Source: Bacteroidales bacterium (lineage in GTDB: Bacteria; Bacteroidota; Bacteroidia; Bacteroidales; Lentimicrobiaceae). Taken from it: a DNA stretch of 64,000 nucleotides. Positions 18,151 through 27,406 of the stretch are shown one piece after another. The position numbers and the translations under genes are program-made. A model generated the notes under the pieces. The model ran no database searches. It was not told the DNA's origin and saw only the letters and a program-made list of their open reading frames with translations. Positions within the stretch are counted from its first letter, which is position 1, and each line of letters opens with the position of its first letter. Location: assembly GCA_016705005.1 (NCBI GenBank), contig JADIZB010000041.1:1-64000 (forward strand), written 5' to 3'.

Positions 18151-18880
18151 TTTAGGAAATGCTGGATTTGCCTGATGTTATAAGGTAATTGCAGAATATT
18201 TCTGTTATTTGAAGTGTTGAATACAAAGATACTAATCCTGAAGAGGAATTGTTTAACAAATACATTAAAAACTCATACCTGTTTTCATAAGATTCAGGAT
18301 CTGGAATTTCGGTATTGTATAGCTCACGGTACCTGCCGGGCACTGCCTGGTGGTCTCGACTCCGCTCGACCACCGGCCAATCTTTGGTGGTCGAGCGGAG
18401 TCGAGACCACCAGATGCAGGAGTGGAGTTAATCCCCCATTTCACCTTACACTTACAAGGCGATACTGTTTCAGAAAAATTAACCTTGTTTAGGTGCAGGC
18501 ATAACATTCAAGTATGGAAGGTTCCGGAACATACATTGACTAAAGCCAGGTGTCCGGCGGTCTCGACTCCGCTCGACCACCGGGTACCCTATGGTGGTCG
18601 AGCGGAGTCCATGAAAGTCAACCTTGAAGTTCTGGATGTTATTACAATATGAATTGATGGATTGATGGTGCCTTGAGTCCCGTGGTCTCGACTCCGCTCG
18701 ACCACCAGTTGTAGGAGCATAGTCAAGACCACCAATTGAGGGAGAAGAGATGAGACGACCCTCGCACAAACACCCGGATAACGCTTGGTGATCGGGCGGA
18801 GTACGTTGAGCCTACCTTCGCTCAAACAGCGGAGTCGAGACCACCTATTTTAGGAGCGTAGTCGAGAACACAATACTCTA
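18151..18880. repeat. Cluster of REP-like palindromes 2-5
   Basis: Palindrome 2 is perfect: CTGGTGGTCTCGACTCCGCT onward at 18347-18374 pairs over 28 bp with 18386-18413, leaving an 11-base loop. Palindrome 3 (18558-18609) has a truncated right arm, palindrome 4 (18682-18733) a diverged right arm, and a degraded fifth copy occupies about 18785-18870. The core TCTCGACTCCGCTCGACCAC is shared with palindrome 1. No gene is supported in this stretch. Confidence 0.88.
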
Positions 18881-18920
18881 TAACAGAAGCGGGGCCTCGT
18901 TGAGAGCCCCGCTTCTGTTA
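18881..18920 (-). terminator. Strong hairpin terminator after Omp28-like gene
   Basis: TAACAGAAGCGGGGC (18881-18895) and GCCCCGCTTCTGTTA (18906-18920) pair perfectly over 15 bp around a ten-base loop. It lies 26 bp beyond the stop of the Omp28-like gene. Confidence 0.85.
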
Positions 18921-18946
18921 TTAAATGATTTGTGTTCAGATATCGC

Positions 18947-21049
18947 TTACCTGATGACCGTCAGCTTACGGGCACCGGAAACCGTTGTGCCGGCAACAAT
19001 ACGGTAGGTGTACATGCCTGACTTAAGGCTGCTGAGGTCGGCGCGGTAAAGCAGTTCATTGCCCAGTTTGCGGCTGATGACGAGGTTGCCATTCAGGTCG
19101 TAAACTTCAAGAGTTCCGCCGGCTGCTTTCTCCGAAACGGCAATCCAGGTATAATCACCGGCAGGGTTGGGGTAATTCTGCCCGGTAATCAGTGAATTCA
19201 CCGCTTCTCCGTATTCAACACCCGTCATCTCATCCGAAAGCCATTCGCGGCTCAGGCCGATGATTTCGTTGCGAACATCGGCATTGCTGAGCATTTCAAG
19301 CCCGATGCCGAAATAGATGGAACGGTAATTCAGCGCTTCGTATTTGATGGCCGCATGCTTGGCTGAGGTGGTGTAGTTGAAGATGATGTCGGCACCGGTG
19401 CCGGCGTTGATTTCTTCAGGGTACATGTTTCCCCCGAAAACATCAACGATGTTACTCTGCAGCACACCGCCGAATATCGGGTCAGCCGTATTGGCATTCA
19501 GCTTGTTGTTGGCTGAAGACCCATCGGCAACAAAAAGGGCTTTCAGATAATTGGTATAGAAGTTCTGGGTTACGGGCGTTCCGTTTGAACCATCTGCTCC
19601 GCTCATAATGTCCCATCCGATATCCTGACCGCCGATAAAGATGTTGTGGCCGGCATCCATAAAGTCCATCACTGCTTCTGCCTGGCTGTCAGATAAGGTA
19701 GGAAATGTCCAGGAAATGTTGAGCCAGCAGGTGAATACATCCTGAAAGGCATCGGCGTTGATCATGTCGCGCATCACATTGGCATCGGTAACAGCATAGC
19801 TCGTGATACCTGAAGCAGCGAGTCCGTCGAGGTAAACACCCTGGTTGTTTTCCGTTTCAGGTCCGCCGGTGCCATTGACCACAAGGTCGGTTACCCCGGA
19901 AACCACCATAACACGGTAGGTTTTTTCCGGTGCTGTTGGATTACTGATTGATCTCATCCTCATCACATAACCCGGGAATCCGGCAGCAGAACCCGGCATG
20001 ACCCTTACAGTTACGGGGGTGGGCGTGCCTTTGGTCAGGTTTACAGTAGCGGTTGTGGTATATTCCGTTCCATCGATAAAGAAGGATGCCTGCCAGTCGT
20101 CCGGCGCATTTTCAGCTTCGAGGCTCAGCTCAAAGGATTCTGTTCCGGCAATGTTGCTGTTTGCATCAATGGTAAATATCCGCTCAAATCCCTGGTAACC
20201 CCGCTGAATATAGGGCGCTGCAGAGGAGAAATTGCCAATGTAAAGGTTGGTGCCCCCGATGGCATCCACCTCGTCGCCGGTATAGATTTCCTGGTGATCG
20301 CGTGTGACAAAGGCAACCACCTTCATGTTTTCAACGATGGCTTCAATGTTGTTGTAGGCGCCCGGAACAGTATAAGTATAGGTGCGGCTGACGAGTGAGC
20401 CTGCGGTGGTCGTGTTGACGGGATCGCCCCATTGTCCGGTGATCAGATGGCGCAGCATATGCATGTGGCGGTAGTTGTTTCCTGCACCGCCACCGGTCTG
20501 TGGGCCATAGATGCTGTCCTGGATCAGGGCAACGTTGATGAAATTTTCCGGGGCCGAGGCATCAGCAGTATAGTAGAGTTCCACCTGGATGGTGAGTTCA
20601 CGCGTTGCAGCTTCGTAGGTTGATGAAAGTCCCACATTCACAGGAGAGGCCTCCGCCATGATCAGATCGCAGGAAGCGGCCCATGCACTGCGGCTGAGGG
20701 CTGTGGTGCTGCCGGTGAAAACGTGACGGTTAACCGTTCCCGAAGGGTATCCTGTAAGGGCGGTCTGGCCGGCAATCGCGTCACCGAATGAGGTACGGTA
20801 GTCGGGCTCGGTTCCCGAAGGTACCGCAAAGGAACCCTGATGCAGTGCAATCACACAGACCCGGCCGGGGTTGTTGTTCAGGATCGACTGCGCAATGGCA
20901 TGTCCGTCGGGACAGTAAGTGCAGTGGATTCCGGTAAATTCCTCGAGGATGGCATTTTTGGGCAGGGGATCGGTGGTTACAAGCACCTGCGCTGAGAGGC
21001 CTGCAGTTACAAGCATTGCAAGCAGTAAGAGAGGGAATCTTTGTTTCAT
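18947..21049 (-). CDS. Omp28-related protein with T9SS sorting domain
   Basis: A 700-residue protein starting at the Met before signal peptide KQRFPLLLLAMLVTAGLSAQ; the upstream in-frame start adds 18 residues with no signal character. It opens with an Omp28-type thioredoxin-like region (ILEEFTGIHCTYCPDGHA, with CTYC resembling a CxxC pair) and has middle beta-rich domains. It ends in a type A C-terminal sorting domain (YPNPAGDYTWIAV, LEVYDLNGNLV, LKSGMYTYRI), so it is probably secreted by the type IX system and attached to the cell surface. A strong terminator follows. Confidence 0.88.
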   Translation of the reverse strand: MKQRFPLLLLAMLVTAGLSAQVLVTTDPLPKNAILEEFTGIHCTYCPDGHAIAQSILNNNPGRVCVIALHQGSFAVPSGTEPDYRTSFGDAIAGQTALTGYPSGTVNRHVFTGSTTALSRSAWAASCDLIMAEASPVNVGLSSTYEAATRELTIQVELYYTADASAPENFINVALIQDSIYGPQTGGGAGNNYRHMHMLRHLITGQWGDPVNTTTAGSLVSRTYTYTVPGAYNNIEAIVENMKVVAFVTRDHQEIYTGDEVDAIGGTNLYIGNFSSAAPYIQRGYQGFERIFTIDANSNIAGTESFELSLEAENAPDDWQASFFIDGTEYTTTATVNLTKGTPTPVTVRVMPGSAAGFPGYVMRMRSISNPTAPEKTYRVMVVSGVTDLVVNGTGGPETENNQGVYLDGLAASGITSYAVTDANVMRDMINADAFQDVFTCWLNISWTFPTLSDSQAEAVMDFMDAGHNIFIGGQDIGWDIMSGADGSNGTPVTQNFYTNYLKALFVADGSSANNKLNANTADPIFGGVLQSNIVDVFGGNMYPEEINAGTGADIIFNYTTSAKHAAIKYEALNYRSIYFGIGLEMLSNADVRNEIIGLSREWLSDEMTGVEYGEAVNSLITGQNYPNPAGDYTWIAVSEKAAGGTLEVYDLNGNLVISRKLGNELLYRADLSSLKSGMYTYRIVAGTTVSGARKLTVIR

Positions 21050-21487
21050 GGGTTCGGTTTTTGGTGATGTTGATTTCCTGGGTAGTTCATTGCAAATGTG
21101 CAAAAAAAGAAGGAGGATGAAACTAATCGGGGAACAATTATTATTTTTTTTAAAAGTGACTGACTAAAATTGAGGATATTACAAAATGAGTTTGAATTGC
21201 CGTGGAGGGTTATGTCCGGCAGGTTCCTCACTCTTCTGAAAGCCCGGTCATTCCAGACGAAGTGAGGAATCCCAGGCATTACAGGTACTGATTTTCAGGT
21301 CCGACAGTCTTGATTTCGCTGCATTATAATCGTATCTTTACCTGCTACGGGTGCTTATTCATCGTTGCCTGACAATCTTCTGGTCCCGCTCTCATATTCT
21401 GCCTTTTCCTGCCATTTTCGACAATCATCCGGTCATTGACCAAACCTGGTTATTAGGATTGAAATATTCATAAAATACTTTCCGGAT
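21050..21487. other. Divergent intergenic region
   Basis: This gap lies between divergent genes. It contains a T-rich stretch (21141-21152) and a REP-like element around 21220-21275 with inverted pieces GGTTCCTCACT and AGTGAGGAATC. Nothing else is recognisable. Confidence 0.45.
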
Positions 21488-23668
21488 ATGAAAGCAAAAG
21501 TCCTTTTAATACTGATCACTTTGATGCTGATGTTTTCATCGGCTGAAGCACAACCTTCAGTCGGAGGATATAATGTGTATTACGGCAACCTGCACAATCA
21601 TACCAGTGTTTCGGATGGGCAGGGTACGCCCGATGAAGCTTACAACTACGCGAAGAATGTGGCCCAGCTCGATTTTTTCGGGCTGGCAGATCATGCCAAC
21701 CTGATGAATGCCGCCGAATGGCTGCTGATCAAGACAACAGCCAATCTGTACAACGAGGACAGTGTTTTTGCTGCTTTCTACGGGTTTGAGTGGACAACCT
21801 ATTTCAGTTACGGGCATGTAACTGTAGTAAATACAGAAGATTATTGTTCAAATTCTTCGCCTACCAACACCTTCGGTGGACTGATCAACTGGCTGAACGC
21901 CAGAAACGGCGCTGCATTTTTCAATCACCCCGGCTGGGATGTATTCGCTTTCAATGAATTCAATCATTTTTCGGATCCTCCCTGTTCAAAGTTTGTAGGA
22001 ATGGAACTATGGAACGATCACGACGGATTCAGCAAGTATTACTATAACAACGGGTATTACAGCAGCGATGGCAACAAAGGCTATTTTGACGAGGCGCTGA
22101 TCCGCGATTGGAAGATCGGTGCAGCCGGCGGCGATGACAATCACACGGCCACCTGGGGAACGGCTACCCAGTTCAATATGGGTGTGCTTGCCCCGGCAAA
22201 AACCCGGTCCGATATTTTTGATGCCATACTGGAAAGGCGTTTTTTCTCGACCATCGATAAAAACCTTGTTCTTTCCTTTAAGATAAACGGACACGAAATG
22301 GGGTCAACCATTCCGGGCGGGACCTGGAACGCCATGATTGAAACCTTTGATGCTGACAATGAAGTGATTGTAAATATTGACCTGCTGAAAAACGGAGTGG
22401 TGATTCAGAACTGGACACCGGGGCTTGCACATCCAGTGGTGGAAACCTCACTCGCCACTGCTGACGGTGACTATTTTTATGTCCGTGTAAAGCAGGCTGA
22501 TGGTGGGGAGGCGATCTCTTCTCCGGTATTTATCTCCGGAACAGCACAGGCTCCGCTGATAGCCATCACTGCACCTGCAGAAGGAACCGTGGTTACCGCC
22601 GGATCTGATGTGATCATCTCGGCAGAAGCATCCGACACAGATGGAACCATCATGCAGGTTGAGTTTTATAAGGACAATGAGCTGATTGGCCAGGATTTGT
22701 TTCCACCCTATAACCTTGTATGGCCGGCATCGGTCCCCGGGAATTATACCCTGACAGCCAGGGCCTGGGACGATACCGGCCTGTCGACCCTGTCGGAGGG
22801 CATTGGAATCACCGTGGAACCGCCTGCACCTGAACTTGCCGTCACCCCTGAAAATCAGAATGTATCAGCAGCCCCCGGAACCGCCGCATATACCGTTGCC
22901 TCAAATGCCGGCTGGACAGCAACCTGTAATGGAAGTTGGTGCACCGTTACCCCTGCAGGCTCAGGCAACGGAACAATCCTGGCGGAATTCACCGCCAATC
23001 CTTCGACGAATGAGAGGATAGCTGAAATAACTGTAACTGTGGTTGGTCTGGCTCCGGTGACGGTTACACTGACACAGACCGGCGCGGTGGAAAAGATTTT
23101 GAATATAACCGTCTTGCTGCAGGGTTTGTACAATGGTTCAGGAACCATGCATCCGGCGCTGGATGAATCCGGAATCCCATACTGGGGCGCGGATATCGCC
23201 GATAAAATAAGCATTGGACTGCACAACGGAAGCAATTATTCCGAAGTCGTGCTGTTGCTAGAAAACATCGATCTGCATACGGATGGTACAGCTGTCGTTA
23301 CCATTCCGGCCGGATACAATGGTGACTACTACATTACAGTCAGGCACCGGAACAGCATCGCGGTGGTCAGCGCTCTGCCTGTCTCCCTGATTCCGGAAAC
23401 GGTCACTTTTGATTTTACCTCCGGTGCAATGGTTTTTGGCAACAACCTGGCCCTGATGCCCGACGGCCGGCGGGCTTTGTTCGGCGGGGATGTGCTGCCC
23501 GACGGAACCATCGACACCGGTGATATGACTCCTGTGGATAACGATTCACGGAATTTCATGGGAGGCTACCTCAATTCGGATGTGAACGGCGATGGAACGG
23601 TGGATACCGGCGATATGACCATCGTGGATAACAACGCGGCCCACTTTGTTACAGTGATTCATCCGTAA
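21488..23668 (+). CDS. Secreted PHP/CehA-type metallo-hydrolase with Ig, BACON and dockerin-like repeats
   Basis: The 726-residue protein has a signal peptide (about 1-22) and a PHP-type metal-binding domain (about 30-290) with NLHNHTSVSDG (His36, His38, Asp43) and LADHA (Asp68, His69), as in CehA/McbA-like phosphoesterases. Next come an Ig-like domain (about 355-440) and a BACON domain (about 445-535, NAGWTATCNGSWCTVTP). The end carries two calcium-binding-like repeats (DVLPDGTIDTGDM and DVNGDGTVDTGDM), which resemble a dockerin. No T9SS tail is present. The substrate is unknown; BACON domains in Bacteroidota often bind carbohydrates or mucins. Confidence 0.85.
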   Translation: MKAKVLLILITLMLMFSSAEAQPSVGGYNVYYGNLHNHTSVSDGQGTPDEAYNYAKNVAQLDFFGLADHANLMNAAEWLLIKTTANLYNEDSVFAAFYGFEWTTYFSYGHVTVVNTEDYCSNSSPTNTFGGLINWLNARNGAAFFNHPGWDVFAFNEFNHFSDPPCSKFVGMELWNDHDGFSKYYYNNGYYSSDGNKGYFDEALIRDWKIGAAGGDDNHTATWGTATQFNMGVLAPAKTRSDIFDAILERRFFSTIDKNLVLSFKINGHEMGSTIPGGTWNAMIETFDADNEVIVNIDLLKNGVVIQNWTPGLAHPVVETSLATADGDYFYVRVKQADGGEAISSPVFISGTAQAPLIAITAPAEGTVVTAGSDVIISAEASDTDGTIMQVEFYKDNELIGQDLFPPYNLVWPASVPGNYTLTARAWDDTGLSTLSEGIGITVEPPAPELAVTPENQNVSAAPGTAAYTVASNAGWTATCNGSWCTVTPAGSGNGTILAEFTANPSTNERIAEITVTVVGLAPVTVTLTQTGAVEKILNITVLLQGLYNGSGTMHPALDESGIPYWGADIADKISIGLHNGSNYSEVVLLLENIDLHTDGTAVVTIPAGYNGDYYITVRHRNSIAVVSALPVSLIPETVTFDFTSGAMVFGNNLALMPDGRRALFGGDVLPDGTIDTGDMTPVDNDSRNFMGGYLNSDVNGDGTVDTGDMTIVDNNAAHFVTVIHP

Positions 23669-23701
23669 AGGTTAAGCCTGCAACCAGTAGGAGAGGAATA
23701 C

Positions 23702-24934
23702 CTATTTCAGCTGCTTTCTGAGCATATCAATCGCTGCCAGGGCGGCCCGGCGGATGTTCCTGCCCCGGTGTTCGCCAAAGGTAAACTTCCGCGTTTCGGC
23801 GCCTTTCGGGGTTAAAACACATATCCAGGTGGTGCCGACGGGCTTGTCGTTGGTGCCGCCTTCGGGACCTGCTATGCCTGAAACGGCTATAGCACAACTT
23901 ACCTTAAACTGCCTGATGATGCCGGCAGCCATTTCGAACACCGTTTCTTCACTGACAGCCCCGTGTTTTGAAATCGTACGGTGCGATACCCCGAGTACAT
24001 TTTCCTTAATATCGTTGGAATAGGCTACGACCGAGCCCTTGAAGTAGGCCGAGCTACCCGGAATGCTGGTGATCAGGTGCGCAATGTACCCCCCGGTGCA
24101 GCTTTCGGCGGTAGCCATGGTGTAGCCACTGGCTTTCAACAAATCACCGGTGATCTGCTCAAGGGTTTCATCCCCTTCGCCAAAGACATATTCAGCGATA
24201 ATCTCATAAAGCGCATCAACCCGTTCGTTGATCAGGGTTTCAAGCTGTTCCCTGTCGGGACCCGTTCCGGTGAGCCTGAGCCGGACAATGCCGGGCTGGG
24301 GCAGGTAGGCCAGTTTGATGAAAACAGGCAGTGCCGTCTCCCATGCCTCTATCTTTGCAGCAAGGAACGATTCGCCCACCCCATGGGTGAGGATGGTCCG
24401 GTGAACGATGGTGGTTTGACTGAGTTTCTGCAGACGGGGAAGGATGTGGGTGGTCATGATGCCCTTCATCTCAAAGGGCACACCGGGCATGGAAGCGTAG
24501 ATTTTCCCGTTTTCTTCGAACCACATGCCGGGAGCCGTGCCGTTCTCATTCAACAGGGCAGTGCAGTTCTCAGGAATATCGGCCTGGGCGCGGTTGAGCA
24601 GGGTGAGGCTGTAACCCCTTGCCCTGAATATCCTGTCAACATTGTCGAAAGCCTCCTGGTTGAATACCAGCTTTGTGTTGAAATATTCACAGAGGGTAGT
24701 CTTGGTGATGTCGTCGCGGGTGGGACCCAGACCGCCGGTCATCAGTATGATGTCGGCATGGGTTTCTGCTTCTTTCAGGGCAGCGAGAATATGCTCCCTG
24801 CTGTCGGATATGCTGGTTATCTGGGCGACCTTTATGCCACTGAGGTTGAGCACCTCGGCCATCCATGCCGAATTGGTATCAATCACCTGCCCGATCAGCA
24901 GTTCGTCTCCGATGGTAATGATTTCAGCTTTCAT
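23702..24934 (-). CDS. cinA: CinA family nicotinamide-nucleotide amidohydrolase
   Basis: The 410-residue protein has both CinA parts. The N-terminal MoCF/COG1058 domain begins AEIITIGDELLIGQVIDTNS and includes MTGGLGPTRDDITK; the C-terminal deamidase domain includes ATAESCTGGYIAHLITSIPG with the nucleophilic Ser, and AVSGIAGPEGGT. The enzyme recycles NMN to nicotinate mononucleotide and removes ADP-ribose-type damage products. The length is normal. The rightward neighbouring ORFs in this stretch are shadows. Confidence 0.95.
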   Translation of the reverse strand: MKAEIITIGDELLIGQVIDTNSAWMAEVLNLSGIKVAQITSISDSREHILAALKEAETHADIILMTGGLGPTRDDITKTTLCEYFNTKLVFNQEAFDNVDRIFRARGYSLTLLNRAQADIPENCTALLNENGTAPGMWFEENGKIYASMPGVPFEMKGIMTTHILPRLQKLSQTTIVHRTILTHGVGESFLAAKIEAWETALPVFIKLAYLPQPGIVRLRLTGTGPDREQLETLINERVDALYEIIAEYVFGEGDETLEQITGDLLKASGYTMATAESCTGGYIAHLITSIPGSSAYFKGSVVAYSNDIKENVLGVSHRTISKHGAVSEETVFEMAAGIIRQFKVSCAIAVSGIAGPEGGTNDKPVGTTWICVLTPKGAETRKFTFGEHRGRNIRRAALAAIDMLRKQLK

Positions 24935-25473
24935 TCAGCTTTTCGCTTAAAGATCAGCACTGTAAACAGTGGCTGTTCCATGATTTTGGTATTGTGGGTG
25001 CAAATTTAGTCCTTTATGACGTTCATTGGGGTTCTTTTTCATATCGTTTGTGATATTCCCGGTATCCGTGGGTTACGCTGCGCTGCACCCACGGTTATTG
25101 GTGTGTCGCCCCTTCGGGTCTGAGTTCTGGTGGCTTTGGTATCCGGGGGTTCCGCTGCGCTGCACCCACGGTTATTGATATGTCGCCCCTTGGGGCTGAG
25201 CGGGGGTTGCGGCACTCCCACGTCGGCTTCGCCACACCCACGGTTATTCGTGTTTAGCCCCTCCAGGGCGACATCTTGGAGTTGCGATGCAGACTTCCAA
25301 CGCCAAACATCCGACATACAACGACTAACGAGCAACGTCTAACGTCAAACGACAAACGCCCAACACCCAACTTTGCATCCCCAATCCTTAAATTTACTAT
25401 TATTGCAATGCAACCATTTTTTAAGTGATGCATCTCTGTTGTGGTCCGGACTTAAAGCGCTTCTGTATTACTG
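24935..25473. repeat. CCCACGGTTATT repeat cluster and sigma-gene leader
   Basis: Three copies of a unit with GCACCCACGGTTATT(G/C) followed by a GTGTCGCCCCTTC-like part lie at about 25065-25120, 25140-25200 and 25215-25265. CAAATTTA at 25001-25008 reads TAAATTTG on the minus strand and may be the -7 box of cinA. The last 100 bp form the leader of the sigma-factor gene. Confidence 0.6.
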
Positions 25474-26001
25474 ATGGATGAAAGACAACTCCTGAAGGAT
25501 TGCCTCGATGGTAATGTGCAGGCCCAGAAGCGTTTGTATGAAACATATGCCCGAAAAATGTTCGGGTTGTGCCTGCGTTATGCGCCGGACCGGAATACCG
25601 CAGAGGATTTTCTGCAGGAAGGTTTTATCCGGGTTTTTATGAAACTGGACAGCTACAGATTCCAGGGCTCTTTCGAAGGATGGGTCCGCCGGATCATGGT
25701 CAACACCTCGCTCGAAATGCTCAGGCGGAATGATGTGCTTAAATACAGCGTGGAACTCGACAACTCGGCTACAATAGCTGATGATGATGAGGCCTCGGCC
25801 GAACAGATTGAGCCCGAAGTACTGATGAACCATATACAGCAGATGCCTGCCGGATTCAGGGCAGTATTTAACCTCTTTGCCATCGATGAATACTCGCACA
25901 GGGAAATCAGCAGCATTCTGGGCATCAGTGAAGGAACCTCAAAATCGCAGTACGCCCGGGCAAGAATGTGGCTGCAGAAACGTCTGACAAAAAACAAGTG
26001 A
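25474..26001 (+). CDS. ECF RNA polymerase sigma factor
   Basis: The 175-residue protein has region 2 (LYETYARKMFGLCLRYAPDR, then AEDFLQEGFIRVFMKLDSYR) and region 4 (MPAGFRAVFNLFAIDEYSHR, then EISSILGISEGTSKSQYARA), the normal two-domain ECF layout. It directs RNA polymerase to its own regulon. It starts a five-gene operon; the next gene, 9 bp away, encodes the likely anti-sigma factor. ECF operons are usually autoregulated. Confidence 0.93.
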   Translation: MDERQLLKDCLDGNVQAQKRLYETYARKMFGLCLRYAPDRNTAEDFLQEGFIRVFMKLDSYRFQGSFEGWVRRIMVNTSLEMLRRNDVLKYSVELDNSATIADDDEASAEQIEPEVLMNHIQQMPAGFRAVFNLFAIDEYSHREISSILGISEGTSKSQYARARMWLQKRLTKNK

Positions 26002-26010
26002 GTCAAAAAC

Positions 26011-27309
26011 ATGACTGACAGTGAAGATAACATAAGGAAAATTGCCGCCGGCAAACTGGCTGAGTTCGGTATGGATCCTCCTCCGGATATGTGGGAACGC
26101 ATCGAAAAGCAGATGCGCCGAAGGAAGAGGCTGACCCTGCTCTGGTATGTAGCTATGGCCGCTTCGGTGCTGGTGCTGGTGGGTGTCGGACTGACTTTCC
26201 TGATGCCGGGAAATGATCCCGAAACATTGTCTGATCGCAGAACAGCTTCTGAGCAGAAATTAAAAACAGAATCCCCTGTTGGTTCTGATGTTTTAGCCGG
26301 TAAACAGGACAATGACAAAACCCAGCCTTCGGCTTTAGTGACCGGATCCGGTAATAATTCATCCGTAAAGGGTCCTGGCAACAAATTCGTTAAAAGTGAT
26401 CATACCGCTGAAAATCAGTCAATTGATTTGAAACTTCCGGAAGCAACGAACCGGGTAAGCCAGGACGGTTTCACCGGGGAGATATCAACCGTGGCTGAAG
26501 TAAGTCCCGATGTCATTAAAGCAGCAGATGTGGAGGTTGTAGAAACCCTCACTGCACCGGTTGTGACCAGTGATGTGGTTTCGCAGAATATTCCTGAAGC
26601 AATTACAGTTCAACCTCCGGTTTCTGAAGAACCGGCCAAAGGGAAATGGCAGCTTTCAATGGGTTACAGCAGCGCGGCAGCCATAAATATGAGCAATGAG
26701 GAAACCTCTCTGAATTCAACAGGCAGCAATTTCAGTTACGACGGCCTGACGGCAGAGGTCGCCAATGAAACGTCCTATTTTGAAGAGATTGAAAGTATTA
26801 CGCACGATGCGCCCCTCTCATTTGGATTTATCGTCAGCCATCAAACCGGTAAACGCTGGTATGCTGAAACCGGTCTCCTGTTCACCAGGCTTGGCTACCG
26901 GGTGAAAACCTTCGAAATGAACCATATTTATCAGCAGTATGGCAACGAGCTGTATTATCTCGGATTACCTCTGGGATTCCGCTTCTCCATCCTGGAGCGA
27001 AAACGTTTCGGCGTGTTCGCTGCTCAGTCGGTCATCCTTGAAAAAGGGATCAGCAGCAGAAGCTTTACCGACACCTATACACAGGAGGTATTGTCTGGTT
27101 CAGAAAACAATAAGGCCGGCATCAGGGGAATTCAGTTGTCATCACTTACAGGACTGGGTGCCGATGTGAAGTTTGCTGCTAATCTGTCGGTTTATGGTCA
27201 GGCCGGGCTTCAGCTGTTTTTTATGAATGGGACCCAACCTTACAACATCCGCAGCGCACGAATGGCATGGCCTTCATTTCAGCTTGGCGTCAGGATGAAA
27301 CTGAAATAA
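26011..27309 (+). CDS. Membrane-spanning anti-sigma factor with outer-membrane barrel
   Basis: The 432-residue protein has a cytoplasmic N-terminus (about 1-42, DMWERIEKQMRRRKR) that resembles an anti-sigma domain, and one inner-membrane helix (about 45-66, LWYVAMAASVLVLVGVGLTF). A long low-complexity periplasmic segment (about 70-210) leads to a C-terminal outer-membrane beta barrel (about 213-432, GKWQLSMGYSSAAA to LGVRMKLK). This organisation matches the dual membrane-spanning anti-sigma factors (Dma) described in Bacteroides, which link outer-membrane state to an ECF sigma. The barrel is from the OMP_b-brl/PorT-like type. It is co-transcribed with the sigma gene. Confidence 0.82.
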   Translation: MTDSEDNIRKIAAGKLAEFGMDPPPDMWERIEKQMRRRKRLTLLWYVAMAASVLVLVGVGLTFLMPGNDPETLSDRRTASEQKLKTESPVGSDVLAGKQDNDKTQPSALVTGSGNNSSVKGPGNKFVKSDHTAENQSIDLKLPEATNRVSQDGFTGEISTVAEVSPDVIKAADVEVVETLTAPVVTSDVVSQNIPEAITVQPPVSEEPAKGKWQLSMGYSSAAAINMSNEETSLNSTGSNFSYDGLTAEVANETSYFEEIESITHDAPLSFGFIVSHQTGKRWYAETGLLFTRLGYRVKTFEMNHIYQQYGNELYYLGLPLGFRFSILERKRFGVFAAQSVILEKGISSRSFTDTYTQEVLSGSENNKAGIRGIQLSSLTGLGADVKFAANLSVYGQAGLQLFFMNGTQPYNIRSARMAWPSFQLGVRMKLK

Positions 27310-27406
27310 TCTTCTTCTTGTTCCGGTTCATAATTCATTCCGGGTCGCCTGCAACCTTTTCATAAAGCGCTCATCTCTTTCACGAAGTTTTAAAACACCA
27401 CACACC

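Noticed and set aside
23981..25009. 342-residue plus-strand frame across cinA
   Set aside because: It is a shadow of cinA on the opposite strand; cinA has clear family motifs.
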